The notes: a model not told the origin generated them from the letters alone. DNA of 14,203 nt from Candidatus Hodarchaeota archaeon (GCA_016840285.1 JAEOSR010000156.1:1-14203); one strand, 5' to 3'; shown: positions 1 through 7,733, numbered from the stretch's first letter. Numbers and translations are program-made.

Positions 1-109
1 CATATGATTTTAATCTGGAATTTCAATAGAAATTATCATTATTAATCAGTCTTTTACAAAGAGGAGCTTTTCAAAGATTTAATTCAGAAAAGTAAGTGGT
101 ATTAATTAA

Positions 110-301
110 TTTCGTGAAACTATTATCTCGATAACAATTGCAGGTATTATCATTGGTTCATTAGGATGGCTTTTTGTCGCAATAACCTTGAAAATTAAGC
201 CCGAGAGAATCGAAATAAACAGTATTGAGCTTATTATTATCGCATTAGTTATTATTATCTTCCATGAATGCCTTCATGGCTTTGTCCTTAGATCCAAGTG
301 A
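110..301 (+). pseudogene. Truncated DUF3267-like zincin membrane peptidase fragment
   Basis: An open frame of 63 codons lies between a TAA at 107-109 and the TGA at 299-301, with no ATG, GTG or TTG start. It encodes a hydrophobic segment (TIAGIIIGSLGWLFVAITL), a short charged stretch (KIKPERIEINS), then a second hydrophobic segment ending IIIFHECLHGFVLRSK. HECLH is an HExxH zinc-peptidase motif inside a membrane helix, as in DUF3267-type putative zincins, where much more protein normally follows. The fragment stops seven residues after the motif, so it cannot be a working enzyme. It converges tail to tail with the reductase gene, 9 bases away. Family assignment is by motif only. Confidence 0.5.
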
Positions 302-310
302 TCATATGGG

Positions 311-1429
311 TTAAATTAGCTGCCGCTCAACTATTTCTGAACTACGATATTTTTCCCAGAGGGTCAAAAATTTTTTCAGGGTTTCATCTGTTTGAAATAT
401 GCGATCACGGGTAGGTTTTTTGGCTTTTAAAATCTGGAGAAATTTCTTGTCCAACATATTTTCATAACAAGTGCCCATATTGTCTGTTTTGTCTCGGTTT
501 TCACACGTAATTATTGTATTTATAGCTATGGTTCCTGACATCATAGCGAAAGGAATGCCTTTACCGCTGATAGGATCGACAAATCCTCCCGCATCCCCTA
601 CCGCAAAGATTTTTTCCTTGTAAAGCTTTGATCGAAGACCAACTGGAATAAGGTGAGCTTTAAACCGATTCAATTGGGCATGTCTTAATGCTTCTGTTAC
701 AAAAGGCAAGTTAAGAAATTTTTGAAATTCTTCTCTCGCTTTGGTGACTAATGTTAGTTGGTTTCCCCATCCGACAGTAATAATGTCTGTCTTCGGGAAT
801 AACCACGCGTATCCGACAGGAATGAGCTTTCTGATACCGAAGAATAGATGGATTGTATTATGACCTAGGATCCTATTAATTTTTGACTTTGACTGTGCCA
901 TTTCTTGAGTAAGCGTTAGAATGATGTTTTCTCTGGTAAAAGGGCTCCATTTTAACCTTTTCAAAGTTGGTGAAGACACTCCGTCTGCACAAATCACATA
1001 TTTTGTAATATACTTCTTTTTATCAGTTATAATTTGGTATAATTCACCCATCTTCTCTATGGCGATTAAGGGTTCATTCTCTTTTAGGATGGCGCCGCTT
1101 TCTACAGCTATGTCTGTTAGATATTTATCAAATGTACTTCGCCAAATAACAGCTCCCTTTCCCTTTTTGGAATAAGTTTCACCATCTACATGATGTAGCT
1201 CCAAAGAGTCGATTACACGCTCAATTTTCTCCTCTGGATATTTGATCTCCTTAATTAATTTCCAATCTAATGCCCCACCACAGGCTTTATATCTCCCATC
1301 TTTGCCCAGTTTTTTTTTCTCAAGTAGGCATGTTGATAATCCATATTCTGCTGCCGCTCGTGCAGCCATGGAGCCACCTGGGCCCGCACCAACAACAATC
1401 ACATCAAACACTTTGGTAGTATTTTCCAT
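311..1429 (-). CDS. Geranylgeranyl reductase family FAD-dependent oxidoreductase
   Basis: A 372-residue flavoprotein of the geranylgeranyl/digeranylgeranylglycerophospholipid reductase family. In archaea these enzymes saturate the isoprenoid chains of membrane lipids or related prenyl compounds. Visible features are an N-terminal Rossmann FAD site (VIVVGAGPGGS, residues 10-20), the family KACGGAL motif (48-54), a CADGVSS segment (147-153), the substrate-domain GYAWLFPK motif (206-213) and the second FAD motif IFAVGDAGGFVDPISGKG (274-291). Length is typical and the gene looks intact. The ATG start sits just before the Rossmann strand. There is no clear Shine-Dalgarno, but a TATA-like box lies about 50 bases upstream. 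It is transcribed alone, divergently from the next gene. The exact substrate cannot be told from sequence. Confidence 0.9.
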   Translation of the reverse strand: MENTTKVFDVIVVGAGPGGSMAARAAAEYGLSTCLLEKKKLGKDGRYKACGGALDWKLIKEIKYPEEKIERVIDSLELHHVDGETYSKKGKGAVIWRSTFDKYLTDIAVESGAILKENEPLIAIEKMGELYQIITDKKKYITKYVICADGVSSPTLKRLKWSPFTRENIILTLTQEMAQSKSKINRILGHNTIHLFFGIRKLIPVGYAWLFPKTDIITVGWGNQLTLVTKAREEFQKFLNLPFVTEALRHAQLNRFKAHLIPVGLRSKLYKEKIFAVGDAGGFVDPISGKGIPFAMMSGTIAINTIITCENRDKTDNMGTCYENMLDKKFLQILKAKKPTRDRIFQTDETLKKFLTLWEKYRSSEIVERQLI

Positions 1430-1474
1430 GTTAAATCAAATGGTTTCTCGTGTCTATTTCTCATGATAATGGAG

Positions 1475-1482
1475 TATTTAAA
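1475..1482 (-). promoter_or_regulatory. Candidate TATA box for the reductase gene
   Basis: TTTAAATA on the minus strand lies about 46-53 bases before the ATG at 1429. This would place a start site about 25 bases downstream and leave a short leader. Confidence 0.4.
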
Positions 1483-1685
1483 GTCATACTTTGAATGAAA
1501 AACAGAGCAAATGCATTCTACGAAATATTTTTTGGTTTTAATTGGAGACTTCTTTTTTTCTTTGATTTTAACACCTTAACTTCGGATTCGTTTTATTCTA
1601 TATAGAAATATATTTTCTCCATCAAGAATGCTGGTCATACACCGATATCTCAATTAGAAGTATCTGATCACAAATTGTTTAAAAG

Positions 1686-1693
1686 TTTAAATA
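1686..1693 (+). promoter_or_regulatory. Candidate TATA box for the 1736 gene
   Basis: TTTAAATA lies 43-50 bases before the ATG at 1736, the same arrangement as on the divergent side. It supports 1736 as the original start of that gene. Confidence 0.4.
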
Positions 1694-1735
1694 AAATGAT
1701 AAAATGAGAATTATTTTTCACGATATCGGATTAAA

Positions 1736-2356
1736 ATGCGGTTTTAAAAATTCCTTTCTTGGATACTAATCTTTATTGGAGTTGTATCGCTTAGTATTGC
1801 TTTTCTAGGGAGTATTTTTCTCCAAACAACGCTTCTTGAATTTGATCTTAAAAGAAAAGATACAAGTGAGCTTTTTTATTTAGAAGAGGGGAATTTTTAT
1901 CAAGTCGTTATCATTAGAAAAGATTATACAAGAGGTTATGTGCATGGAGATTTATCGTGTTATTTTAAAAACGGACATCTCGAGGAAGATTTTTCAGTTA
2001 GAGCTTTTTTTGAAGGAGAATCGGGAGATTGTCTCTTTATAGGATCTTTTGTAGCTAAATTTTCTGGAATCCATTATTTACAGTTTAGAGAATCATATAT
2101 TGATGTATGGCCTGCTGACGCGTATATCCAAATTAAGGAATCGAAAATTCATTCTTTTTTAGGAATTAGTGATCTATTACTAACATTTATTGGAATCTTA
2201 ATGATGTTTGGTGGTATTCTACTCCAAACAATTTTCTATTACAAACCTTCTTGGGGGAAGATATCTTCTAGAATTTGCAGAAAAGATCAATATAAACAAC
2301 ATATACAGAGTAAACATCCAAATAGCTCATTTAATCAAGAAAGGATAATTGAATAA
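1736..2356 (+). pseudogene. Two-helix membrane-anchored protein with in-frame stop at codon 4
   Basis: The frame opens with ATG CGG TTT TAA and then runs uninterrupted from 1748 to the TAA at 2354-2356. Codons after the early stop encode a convincing transmembrane helix (FLSWILIFIGVVSLSIAFLG), an extracytoplasmic beta-rich domain of about 120 residues, a second helix near the end (LLLTFIGILMMFGGILLQ) and a basic tail. No ATG, GTG or TTG occurs in frame between the stop and GTG 1940, which would delete the first helix and part of the domain. The 138-residue product from 1940 is therefore unlikely to be the native protein. Interpretations are a nonsense mutation, a sequence error, or an unusual start. 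The function is not recognised; the helix-domain-helix layout suggests a surface or sensor protein. Confidence 0.6.
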
Positions 2357-2430
2357 GCAAAAGTATTCATCTGCCCCATTGTCTTTTTTCGAGTTTTCTT
2401 TTCCTCCCTCCAACAATAACCAAATAATCG

Positions 2431-2450
2431 TAAAAAAAAAGAAAAACGAG
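2431..2450 (-). terminator. T-rich tract after repeat copy A
   Basis: Reading the minus strand just past the common end of the repeat, there is a run of five T, one C and nine T. This is the kind of U-rich tract at which archaeal RNA polymerase terminates. Other copies have weaker pyrimidine-rich tracts at the same place. Confidence 0.35.
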
Positions 2451-2453
2451 GAT

Positions 2454-2670
2454 ATCGCTCCAGAGAGTAATCCAGCTTCTGTTGGCTCATCAGGGTCACC
2501 CCATCAGAGTTTCTGACATCAACCTTAGCGCTGCTCTCCACGATCTCCGAAGAGATCATTATTTCAGCTTGCATTCACTGAGGATGCTCGTTTCATCGTT
2601 ACCCTGCTCGTCCTCAGGAGATTAACTCGTCCACTGTTATTGCTCCATCACACCATAGCTATTTCCCAGG
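2454..2670 (-). repeat. Dispersed structured repeat, copy A
   Basis: Shares nearly identical sequence with copies at 3702, 5151, 7477, 8346 and 9617, all in the same orientation. On the minus strand it forms three hairpins. CTGAGGA pairs with TCCTCAG across about 26 bases. An 8-bp stem at 2540-2559 is capped by TTCG. GGG-GTGA-CCC at 2493-2502 has a GNRA loop. The GTAA-capped hairpin seen in copies D and F is partly deleted here. Homology with copy D continues beyond the element into a membrane-gene remnant, so this copy moved or was duplicated together with its upstream gene. The minus-strand frame of about 40 codons is broken by stops in copies E and F, so I do not call it coding. Confidence 0.85.
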
Positions 2671-2702
2671 CGTTAGTAAGTCTGTTTCTTTTGATTAAAA
2701 AA

Positions 2703-2772
2703 CTAGGATTTGGTATTATTATTTGACGATGGGGTGAAGAGAATTTCTATTAATAATTGAACTGGAATAAAA
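2703..2772 (-). pseudogene. Internally deleted remnant of the 7734-8273 membrane gene
   Basis: Minus-strand translation gives FIPVQLLIEILFTPSS, clearly related to FVPAQLFIEILFSPSP in the gene at 7734-8273. The end reads NNTKS then TAG, against NITKS then TAG there. About 120 bases between these segments are missing and the two parts are out of frame with each other. Sequence 3' of the stop also matches the region after that gene. This shows a former second copy of gene plus repeat. Confidence 0.7.
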
Positions 2773-2773
2773 G

Positions 2774-2842
2774 CCCTCAAAAACCGTTCCTGCCTGAGAT
2801 GACGGGATTTAACCCTGACAGGTCGGTTAGAGGATTTGAGGG
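2774..2842. other. Strong nested stem-loop, possible structured RNA
   Basis: CCCTCAAA at 2774-2781 pairs perfectly with TTTGAGGG at 2835-2842. Directly inside, AACCG (2782-2786) pairs with CGGTT (2824-2828). Further in, CCTG (2789-2792) pairs with CAGG (2819-2822), and GGG (2804-2806) pairs with CCC (2813-2815) around an ATTTAA loop. On the plus strand the inner part has a CCT bulge followed by GA opposite TGA before CAGG, which resembles a kink-turn. It lies between the repeat/remnant unit and the 2992 gene. It could be a leader RNA, a small ncRNA or an inserted palindrome. Confidence 0.45.
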
Positions 2843-2991
2843 TGAAAACTCGTCTCAACACAAAGAGAAATGAGTAATTGAATTTGATTAGTATGATATC
2901 TGATCAAATGAAAACTTATATACTAAAAGATGCAATATAATCCTGACATCAATAAAAATTGCTACCTTTTATGCTAAACTGTGTGAAAAGA
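2843..2991 (+). other. Leader region of the 2992 gene
   Basis: AT-rich, with a TATA-like CTTATATACT near 2914-2923. Placing transcription about 25 bases later gives a start near 2945 and a short leader before ATG 2971 or 2992. No gene is seen. Confidence 0.3.
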
Positions 2992-3447
2992 ATGAATTTT
3001 GAATTTGATATTGGTCAAGATGAAAAACACAATGTAAGATTTATTTATTCGAAAATTTGGGGAACTAAAACAATAATGGTTGATAACCAAACCGTTAAAA
3101 GACGAATACTTCCTCTTATTTTGAATTTCTCTGGGGTTATTCTTATAGTTGCTTTTTTGTATTATCGTTTGTTACAATGGCCTGATCTTCAAACTAACCT
3201 TCTAGAGATATATTTATTGGTTATAATACTAGGGTGTGCTGATAGTGTAATAGGTCTATTACCTATGACAGTAATTGTAGGGGAGAAAGAAAAAAATTTG
3301 GTTAAAGTTCAGTTCGCCTGGAAGCCATTCCCTTTTTATCGAAGTTCCAAGTTTAAAGTTTATGTGAATGATAGTTTTTTTAAAACCTTTGAAGGGGAAC
3401 GACTGATTGAATATGTTGACGAAAGAATAGTTTTTCAAAAACACTAA
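2992..3447 (+). CDS. Hypothetical two-helix membrane protein
   Basis: About 151 residues from ATG 2992; in-frame ATG 2971 and TTG 2959 are alternatives. I prefer 2992 because the recognisable domain begins right there (MNFEFDIGQDEKHNVRF). The layout is a beta-rich N-terminal segment ending IMVDNQTV, two transmembrane helices (ILPLILNFSGVILIVAFLYY and LEIYLLVIILGCADSVIGLL), then a second beta-rich segment ending KVYVNDSFFKTFEG. The two soluble halves have a similar rhythm (charged EK pair, alternating hydrophobics, VD/VN turn), suggesting a split or duplicated sheet domain. Small archaeal proteins with F-x-F-x-(I/V)-G-x-x-E-K-H openings exist, but I know no function. It ends in TAA and has no operon partner. 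Confidence 0.65.
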   Translation: MNFEFDIGQDEKHNVRFIYSKIWGTKTIMVDNQTVKRRILPLILNFSGVILIVAFLYYRLLQWPDLQTNLLEIYLLVIILGCADSVIGLLPMTVIVGEKEKNLVKVQFAWKPFPFYRSSKFKVYVNDSFFKTFEGERLIEYVDERIVFQKH

Positions 3448-3668
3448 TTTTTCCTGGAAAAGCTTCTTCTTTGAAAAGAATGTAGTTTACATATATTGAG
3501 TTCTCCAAAAAATTACTATTTGATGATTTGTCTAATGTTTTTCCCTCCAAACAGGTGAAAACTCATTACGATAAGTGAAAAATTTCAAAAAATCACACTT
3601 AAGTAAATTAATTATTTACTATCGTAGTCTTAGCTAGAGCTCATTTCCGATTTTTTTTGCGTATTGAC
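3448..3668. other. Intergenic, no feature seen
   Basis: Very AT-rich sequence between a plus-strand gene end and repeat copy B. I find no gene or hairpin. Any sequence derived from the start region of the 8273 gene would be confined to the last few dozen bases before copy B. Confidence 0.4.
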
Positions 3669-3756
3669 ATCAGTGACGACTCTTCCCTAAAGGAAATGGA
3701 AGGGCATCGCTCCAGAGAGTAATTCAGCTTCAGTTGGCTCGTCAGGGTTACCCCAT
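3669..3756 (-). repeat. Dispersed structured repeat, copy B (shortest)
   Basis: The conserved core is 3702-3756, covering only the 3' part of the element on the minus strand and including the GGG-GTAA-CCC GNRA hairpin. Beyond the usual end, about 33 further bases (3669-3701) match the flank of copy E (near 8313-8345), which the other copies lack. This copy follows the minus-strand gene pair 3900-4860. Confidence 0.75.
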
Positions 3757-3899
3757 AGTAGAGGAGTTATTAAACTCTGTATTCCAGAGATTTAATTACG
3801 TTCAAGAATGAAACATTTGGTTTTCAGCTGTTAAATCGGAATTTATGAAATTATCACCAGAGGTTCCTATGCGAATAGGGAAGGAAAGGGTTTCTTGCT
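3757..3899. other. Spacer between copy B and the 3900 gene
   Basis: AT-rich, with no gene or clear structure. It is the longest gap between a minus-strand gene and its downstream repeat copy, and the repeat here is the most truncated, consistent with a deletion. Confidence 0.3.
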
Positions 3900-4355
3900 T
3901 TAAAGGAACCAATAACCCCGAAAAAAACCACCAACAAGAAAAAATATAACAATAATTATGGCTAGAACATATATCCACCGAATAAGGGTTGCAAAACGAT
4001 ACGCTCCAGCGCGGAATGAACTACTATGATATTCTAACATTACTTTGGCTTTTTCACTGTCCCAAACTTGTCTACTTAATGCCCAGGGGAGTAGAATTAA
4101 CATACCAAGAAGAAGTGTGACAGCTAAAGCAAATGTGCTTGATACAGTGTTTGACATAATAACCAGAATTACTAAAATGAATGTAATAATTACTGAGTGA
4201 TAGAAAACACGAATAGAAAGAGGGCGGAAAGTAATAGCCAGCTTTGTCAAAACAGTTCCTTTTGCTTTTAGTCGTTTCATTGTTATTGTATCGATATTTA
4301 ATTCAGTATCTTTGTCGTAGTACTCTCTTCTAACAAATTTTGGCTTGATTTTCAT
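3900..4355 (-). CDS. Hypothetical three-helix membrane protein
   Basis: 151 residues from an ATG preceded by AAGTGATAGA, which carries the archaeal GTGAT ribosome binding site. The N-terminal 45 residues are charged and cytoplasm-like. Three helices follow at about 51-69, 72-92 and 124-145, with a charged loop between the second and third (RQVWDSEKAKVMLEYHSSS). The C-terminus ends directly after the last helix. It is second in a pair, 49 bases after the 4405-4860 gene, and probably cotranscribed. No motif allows a function. Repeat copy B is downstream. Confidence 0.7.
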   Translation of the reverse strand: MKIKPKFVRREYYDKDTELNIDTITMKRLKAKGTVLTKLAITFRPLSIRVFYHSVIITFILVILVIMSNTVSSTFALAVTLLLGMLILLPWALSRQVWDSEKAKVMLEYHSSSFRAGAYRFATLIRWIYVLAIIIVIFFLVGGFFRGYWFL

Positions 4356-4404
4356 TCTATCACTTGGATTTTTTTTTCAATCACTGTTTCATTACTCAAA
4401 GAAA

Positions 4405-4860
4405 TCATTTTTCATTAAACGGCCACTGAGAAACCCAACCTTTGCCAATGGGTAGAGTTGGAGGTAATTTTTGTTCTGCGATCAGCCAAACTAATCCTAT
4501 CACGAGCAGTAGAATTGCTGGGAGGATCATACCAATCATGTACCAGGTGGGATCATATCCGAGGATAGAAAAAGGCGGGACGTCAAAGGTAATCCCCGTT
4601 GTAATCGTATAGAAAAGGGTGAAGTCAATCAGGAAACCAATTCTTAACCCAACGATGAGTAAAACACCTTTTTCCTTCGTTTGTTTCCATAAAATCAGCA
4701 AAAATATTAGAAGTTCCCGCAACCCAAACACTAGCCATGTCAAAATGAATAAATTAGATCCGAATAGTGATAGTTGAACATCTCCACGAATAGCTGCGAG
4801 AATCATGAATGTAAAACCAATAGAACAGCCTAAAACATGGAGGTGATCTGCTGGGCGCAT
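4405..4860 (-). CDS. Hypothetical four-helix membrane protein
   Basis: 151 residues starting at an ATG with a good ribosome binding site (GGGAG, about six bases upstream). Predicted helices are at about 8-25, 33-58, 66-87 and 106-128, with short loops and a soluble tail (EQKLPPTLPIGKGW). A possible promoter (AACTTAAAGG on the minus strand near 4910-4920) lies about 50 bases before the start. It is first in a two-gene unit with the 3900-4355 gene. The even spacing of four helices could suit a small membrane subunit, but I recognise no family. Confidence 0.7.
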   Translation of the reverse strand: MRPADHLHVLGCSIGFTFMILAAIRGDVQLSLFGSNLFILTWLVFGLRELLIFLLILWKQTKEKGVLLIVGLRIGFLIDFTLFYTITTGITFDVPPFSILGYDPTWYMIGMILPAILLLVIGLVWLIAEQKLPPTLPIGKGWVSQWPFNEK

Positions 4861-5150
4861 TTTGACTCCCTATTATTTGCACTCCTATTCCTCTAGTTAA
4901 TAGTCCCCACCTTTAAGTTTTTTCATCCCACTTTTACTGAATAGTTCTGGGATTATCTCTGGCTGGAGAATACATTTGGTAGCAACTTAATTAGTATTAA
5001 AAGACCCATAAAAAAGTGAAACACATAAAAAAAATTAACTGAAAAATGATCAAATTATAGATAATCAAATGGCGAAACAATATTATCTTTTTCTTTCTTT
5101 CTACTATTGTGAAAGAGCCAACTGATATTATTAATGTTAAAGAAAAGAGA
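4861..5150. other. Promoter region and spacer upstream of the 4860 gene
   Basis: Contains the likely TATA element near 4910-4920 on the minus strand. The rest, up to repeat copy C, is AT-rich and without a credible gene. The minus-strand frame that runs out of copy C into this sequence is a repeat artefact. Confidence 0.4.
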
Positions 5151-5309
5151 GGGCATCGCTCCAGAGAGTAATCCAGCTTCTGTTGGCTCGTCAGGGTCAC
5201 CCCATCAGAGTTTCTGACATCAACTTTAGCGCTGCTCTCCACGATCTCCGAGGAGATCATTATTTCAGCTTGCATTCACTGAGGATGCTCGTTTCACCGA
5301 TACTCTGCT
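5151..5309 (-). repeat. Dispersed structured repeat, copy C
   Basis: Runs from the common end at 5151 to 5309, one base from the stop codon of the ABC permease, so its 5' part (minus strand) is cut inside the first hairpin. The 8-bp stem is kept; its loop is CTCG instead of TTCG. GGG-GTGA-CCC is kept. The abrupt start beside a stop codon is notable. Confidence 0.85.
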
Positions 5310-5310
5310 T

Positions 5311-6153
5311 TTAATAAACTTCCTTCTTCTGGATCACCCAATTAAATACTAATATCACCCCAATTACGATAAAAACAAGCCCTATTAGTCCTATAAAAGC
5401 ATAGGAATTAGAAGCGGATAGAAACTCAATGTTTCCATCTGGGGAAGGAACAGAATAATACAAATTTGTAAATATTGAGGAAATGGACAGGGATAAATCA
5501 ATTTCTTGATAATATAAGAATGATTGTGCGATTTCTGGAATTAGAAAGGTGAAAATTGCTAAAAAAGAGGAGGTAACTTGATTCTCTAAGGTTGTTGAAA
5601 GAAGGAAGGCCAATAAAAGACAAAAAGCAAGGAACACGAGAAATATGAAACTAAAAAATACAAACTGCAATGATGATAAATATAACGCATCATAAAAAAT
5701 AACGCTTCCATTGACAAGATATATTACAGTCAATATATGGATAAATGCCCATATTAGAAGATGAGGGAGGAGAAAACCGAATGTAATGAGCAGAATGCGT
5801 GTATTATATATTCGTCGCAGTCCTGTTCCAGAAGTTTTCATCAACAGAAGTTGGCCAGTTGCTATTTCTGTAGGTATTATATCTATAACTAGAAGGATTA
5901 TCGAAGGGCCAATTAAACCAGCACAAAATGCGGCCAGAATCGGATAAGGGGGTGTTTCGAGAACAGGATGAAGTGCATTTGATATCAAATCAAATCTAAG
6001 ATGAGATTTAATAGAGTTCTTCTGGCCAGGTAAACTGTCGAACCAAAATAGACTAAATAGAGCTCCAAGGACGAGATAGATGCCCCAGAAGGCCAAAATT
6101 CGGGAGCGAACATGATAAAATTCTATTCTGACCAAATTCCAAGTGTTTGGCAT
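5311..6153 (-). CDS. ABC-2 type transporter permease
   Basis: 280 residues with about six helices (roughly 19-38, 72-93, 118-146, 160-188, 193-213, 250-273), the usual number for ABC-2 exporters. The cytoplasmic stretch after helix two (EIATGQLLLMKTSGTGLRRI, 96-115) fits the coupling segment of this fold. There, an E followed by a G-rich run and an arginine precedes the next helix. It starts two bases after the stop of the ATPase gene, so the two are translationally coupled and form one transporter. The substrate is unknown; ABC-2 pairs of this size often export lipids, polymers, peptides or drugs. Repeat copy C begins one base after the stop. Confidence 0.85.
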   Translation of the reverse strand: MPNTWNLVRIEFYHVRSRILAFWGIYLVLGALFSLFWFDSLPGQKNSIKSHLRFDLISNALHPVLETPPYPILAAFCAGLIGPSIILLVIDIIPTEIATGQLLLMKTSGTGLRRIYNTRILLITFGFLLPHLLIWAFIHILTVIYLVNGSVIFYDALYLSSLQFVFFSFIFLVFLAFCLLLAFLLSTTLENQVTSSFLAIFTFLIPEIAQSFLYYQEIDLSLSISSIFTNLYYSVPSPDGNIEFLSASNSYAFIGLIGLVFIVIGVILVFNWVIQKKEVY

Positions 6154-6155
6154 AA

Positions 6156-7103
6156 TTAATTCTCCAAAATTAGTTTTTCTGATGTTGTTTGTTGAATCTT
6201 CAGTAGTTGACTAAAAACTTCCATGTGGGGATCTTCAGTGAAAGAATGGATCTGGATTTCATGTTCACGAAGCAGATCAATAAAATCGTTTGATTTCTGT
6301 TGGGATTGTAACTTAAGGAGGAGAGAGTCATTGTGAATCAGAGAAACGGAAAAATCATTAGTCTCTAGAACCCTGATTGCCAATTGTTTGTTGTCAACAT
6401 GGAGTAAGTAATTTCTAGTTTTTTGTTCTAGAGCTTTCTTACTGAAATCATATTGCCCAACTACAGAACCTTCATGCAAGATTAACAGATAGTCCGCAAT
6501 TCTTTTGACTTCTGGAAATACATGACTACTATAAAAAACAGTTAAACCATTCTCGCGAACATTCTGTTCAAGGAAATTTAAGAAAACCTCTCTTGTAAGA
6601 ATGTCGAGATTTGTGGTTGGCTCATCTACTAATAACAATTGAAGATCTTGATGCATAAACCCCACAGCTAGACGAATTTTCTGCCGCATCCCTGCGCTGA
6701 GAGTCGAAAATTTCTTGTTTAGAAGTGAACCGAATTCAAGGTTCTTAGCAACCTGACAGATATGATTCTGGGCCTGTTGGAAGGTGAAAGAATTCAATAT
6801 GCAGAGATGGCGAAGAAAATGTTTCGGTGTCGATCTTGGGGGAAATTCCAAATGTTCAGGAATATACCCAACCTGTTCACGGATACTTGATTTTTCAATC
6901 ATATCATCTAATACCAAGATGCTTCCTAAATTAGGATTGATTGTCCCCATAATCAATTTCATCAAAGTTGTCTTACCTGCGCCATTAGGACCAATTATAG
7001 CAGTAATTTTTCCTTTCACAATTATAAAGGAGATATTGTTGATAATCAGCTGGCCACCAATTGACTTGCTGAGGTTTTTCACTATACAGATCTGGTCACA
7101 CAA
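6156..7103 (-). CDS. ABC transporter ATP-binding protein
   Basis: 315 residues. Walker A GPNGAGKT (38-45), a Q-loop position read as E83 in GYIPEHLEFP (common in ABC-2 ATPases), signature LSAGMRQK (135-142), Walker B LLLVDEP (156-162) and H-loop H194 (YSSHV) are all present. About 90 residues follow the nucleotide-binding domain, as in ABC-2 exporters of the CcmA/DrrA type. It powers the membrane subunit encoded two bases downstream. The start is a TTG at 7103 preceded by a purine-rich GAAGGGGAAG; no ATG is available before the first strand (ICIVKNLSKS). An in-frame ATT further upstream is the only other option. Confidence 0.93.
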   Translation of the reverse strand: MCDQICIVKNLSKSIGGQLIINNISFIIVKGKITAIIGPNGAGKTTLMKLIMGTINPNLGSILVLDDMIEKSSIREQVGYIPEHLEFPPRSTPKHFLRHLCILNSFTFQQAQNHICQVAKNLEFGSLLNKKFSTLSAGMRQKIRLAVGFMHQDLQLLLVDEPTTNLDILTREVFLNFLEQNVRENGLTVFYSSHVFPEVKRIADYLLILHEGSVVGQYDFSKKALEQKTRNYLLHVDNKQLAIRVLETNDFSVSLIHNDSLLLKLQSQQKSNDFIDLLREHEIQIHSFTEDPHMEVFSQLLKIQQTTSEKLILEN

Positions 7104-7476
7104 AGAAAATTCTTCCCCTTCAATGGAGACAAGCCAAAAACTTAGTGTAAAAAAGAAATAAGAATGTTTATACTATTTACCTTAATAAACATTGTTTTCA
7201 AAATGCTTCCAAGTCCTATAATGTTCGTTTTTTTTCTCCAGTCCTTTTTAGAATTCAGCCTCAAGGGCTACTTTTTTTTTCACCTATTCTTTTGGAAATC
7301 ATGTTTCTTAATCACATTAAGAGACAGTTCATTTTATCAAGCTTTTTTCATCCTTCACAACGACAGTGACTTTGGCTATGAGTATAATATCGATATATGG
7401 AAATCCTGCATTACCTTAGGTCACATGACATCAATTTATGGTGAAATTCACACATTTTTTGGAAAATGAAAGAGGA
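7104..7476. other. Intergenic region upstream of the ABC operon
   Basis: Probably carries the ABC operon promoter (for example GTATAAAC on the minus strand near 7167-7174). A plus-strand frame of 101 codons (7164-7469) exists, but it is dominated by Phe and Leu from T-rich sequence, has no ribosome binding site or domain, and faces the neighbouring genes. I do not call it a gene. Confidence 0.4.
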
Positions 7477-7700
7477 GGGCATCGCTCCAGAGAGTAATCC
7501 AGCTTCTGTTGGCTCGTCAGGGTTACCCCATCGGAGTTTCTGACATCAACCTTAGCGCTGCTCTCCACGATCTCCGAAGAGATCGTTATTTCAGCTTGCA
7601 TTCACTGAGGATGCTCGTTTCACCGATACCCTGCTCGTCCTCAGGAGATTAACTCGTCCACTGTTACCAGCGACTTCACTCCATCATAGTCATTTCCCAG
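7477..7700 (-). repeat. Dispersed structured repeat, copy D
   Basis: A near-complete copy. On the minus strand, stem GTC-GCTG / CAGT-G-GAC with a GTAA loop spans 7656-7674. The CTGAGGA/TCCTCAG stem is present. The 8-bp stem at 7567-7586 with a TTCG loop is fully Watson-Crick here (C-G replaces the T-G wobble of copy A). The GNRA hairpin is GGG-GTAA-CCC (7520-7529). Homology with copy A continues upstream through the end of the membrane gene at 7734. Confidence 0.85.
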
Positions 7701-7733
7701 ACATTGGTAAGTTTGTCTCTTTTGATCGAAGGA

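Larger units (their letters stand above)
1430..1735. other. Divergent intergenic region with two promoters
   Basis: About 300 AT-rich bases between two divergent genes. Apart from a TATA-like box for each side and small GATATC palindromes near 1640 and 1722, I see no gene, repeat or structured RNA. Confidence 0.5.

Noticed and set aside
2335..2574. A minus-strand ORF starting MQAEIMISSEIVESSAKVDV, repeated in copy C (4997-5275)
   Set aside because: The frame lies inside the structured repeat. Copies E and F carry TAG or TAA in it, and the C-terminal parts differ with the flanks, so it is not a conserved peptide.
7164..7469. 101-codon plus-strand ORF
   Set aside because: Phe/Leu-rich translation of T-rich DNA, no ribosome binding site, no domain, and placed in the promoter region of the ABC operon.
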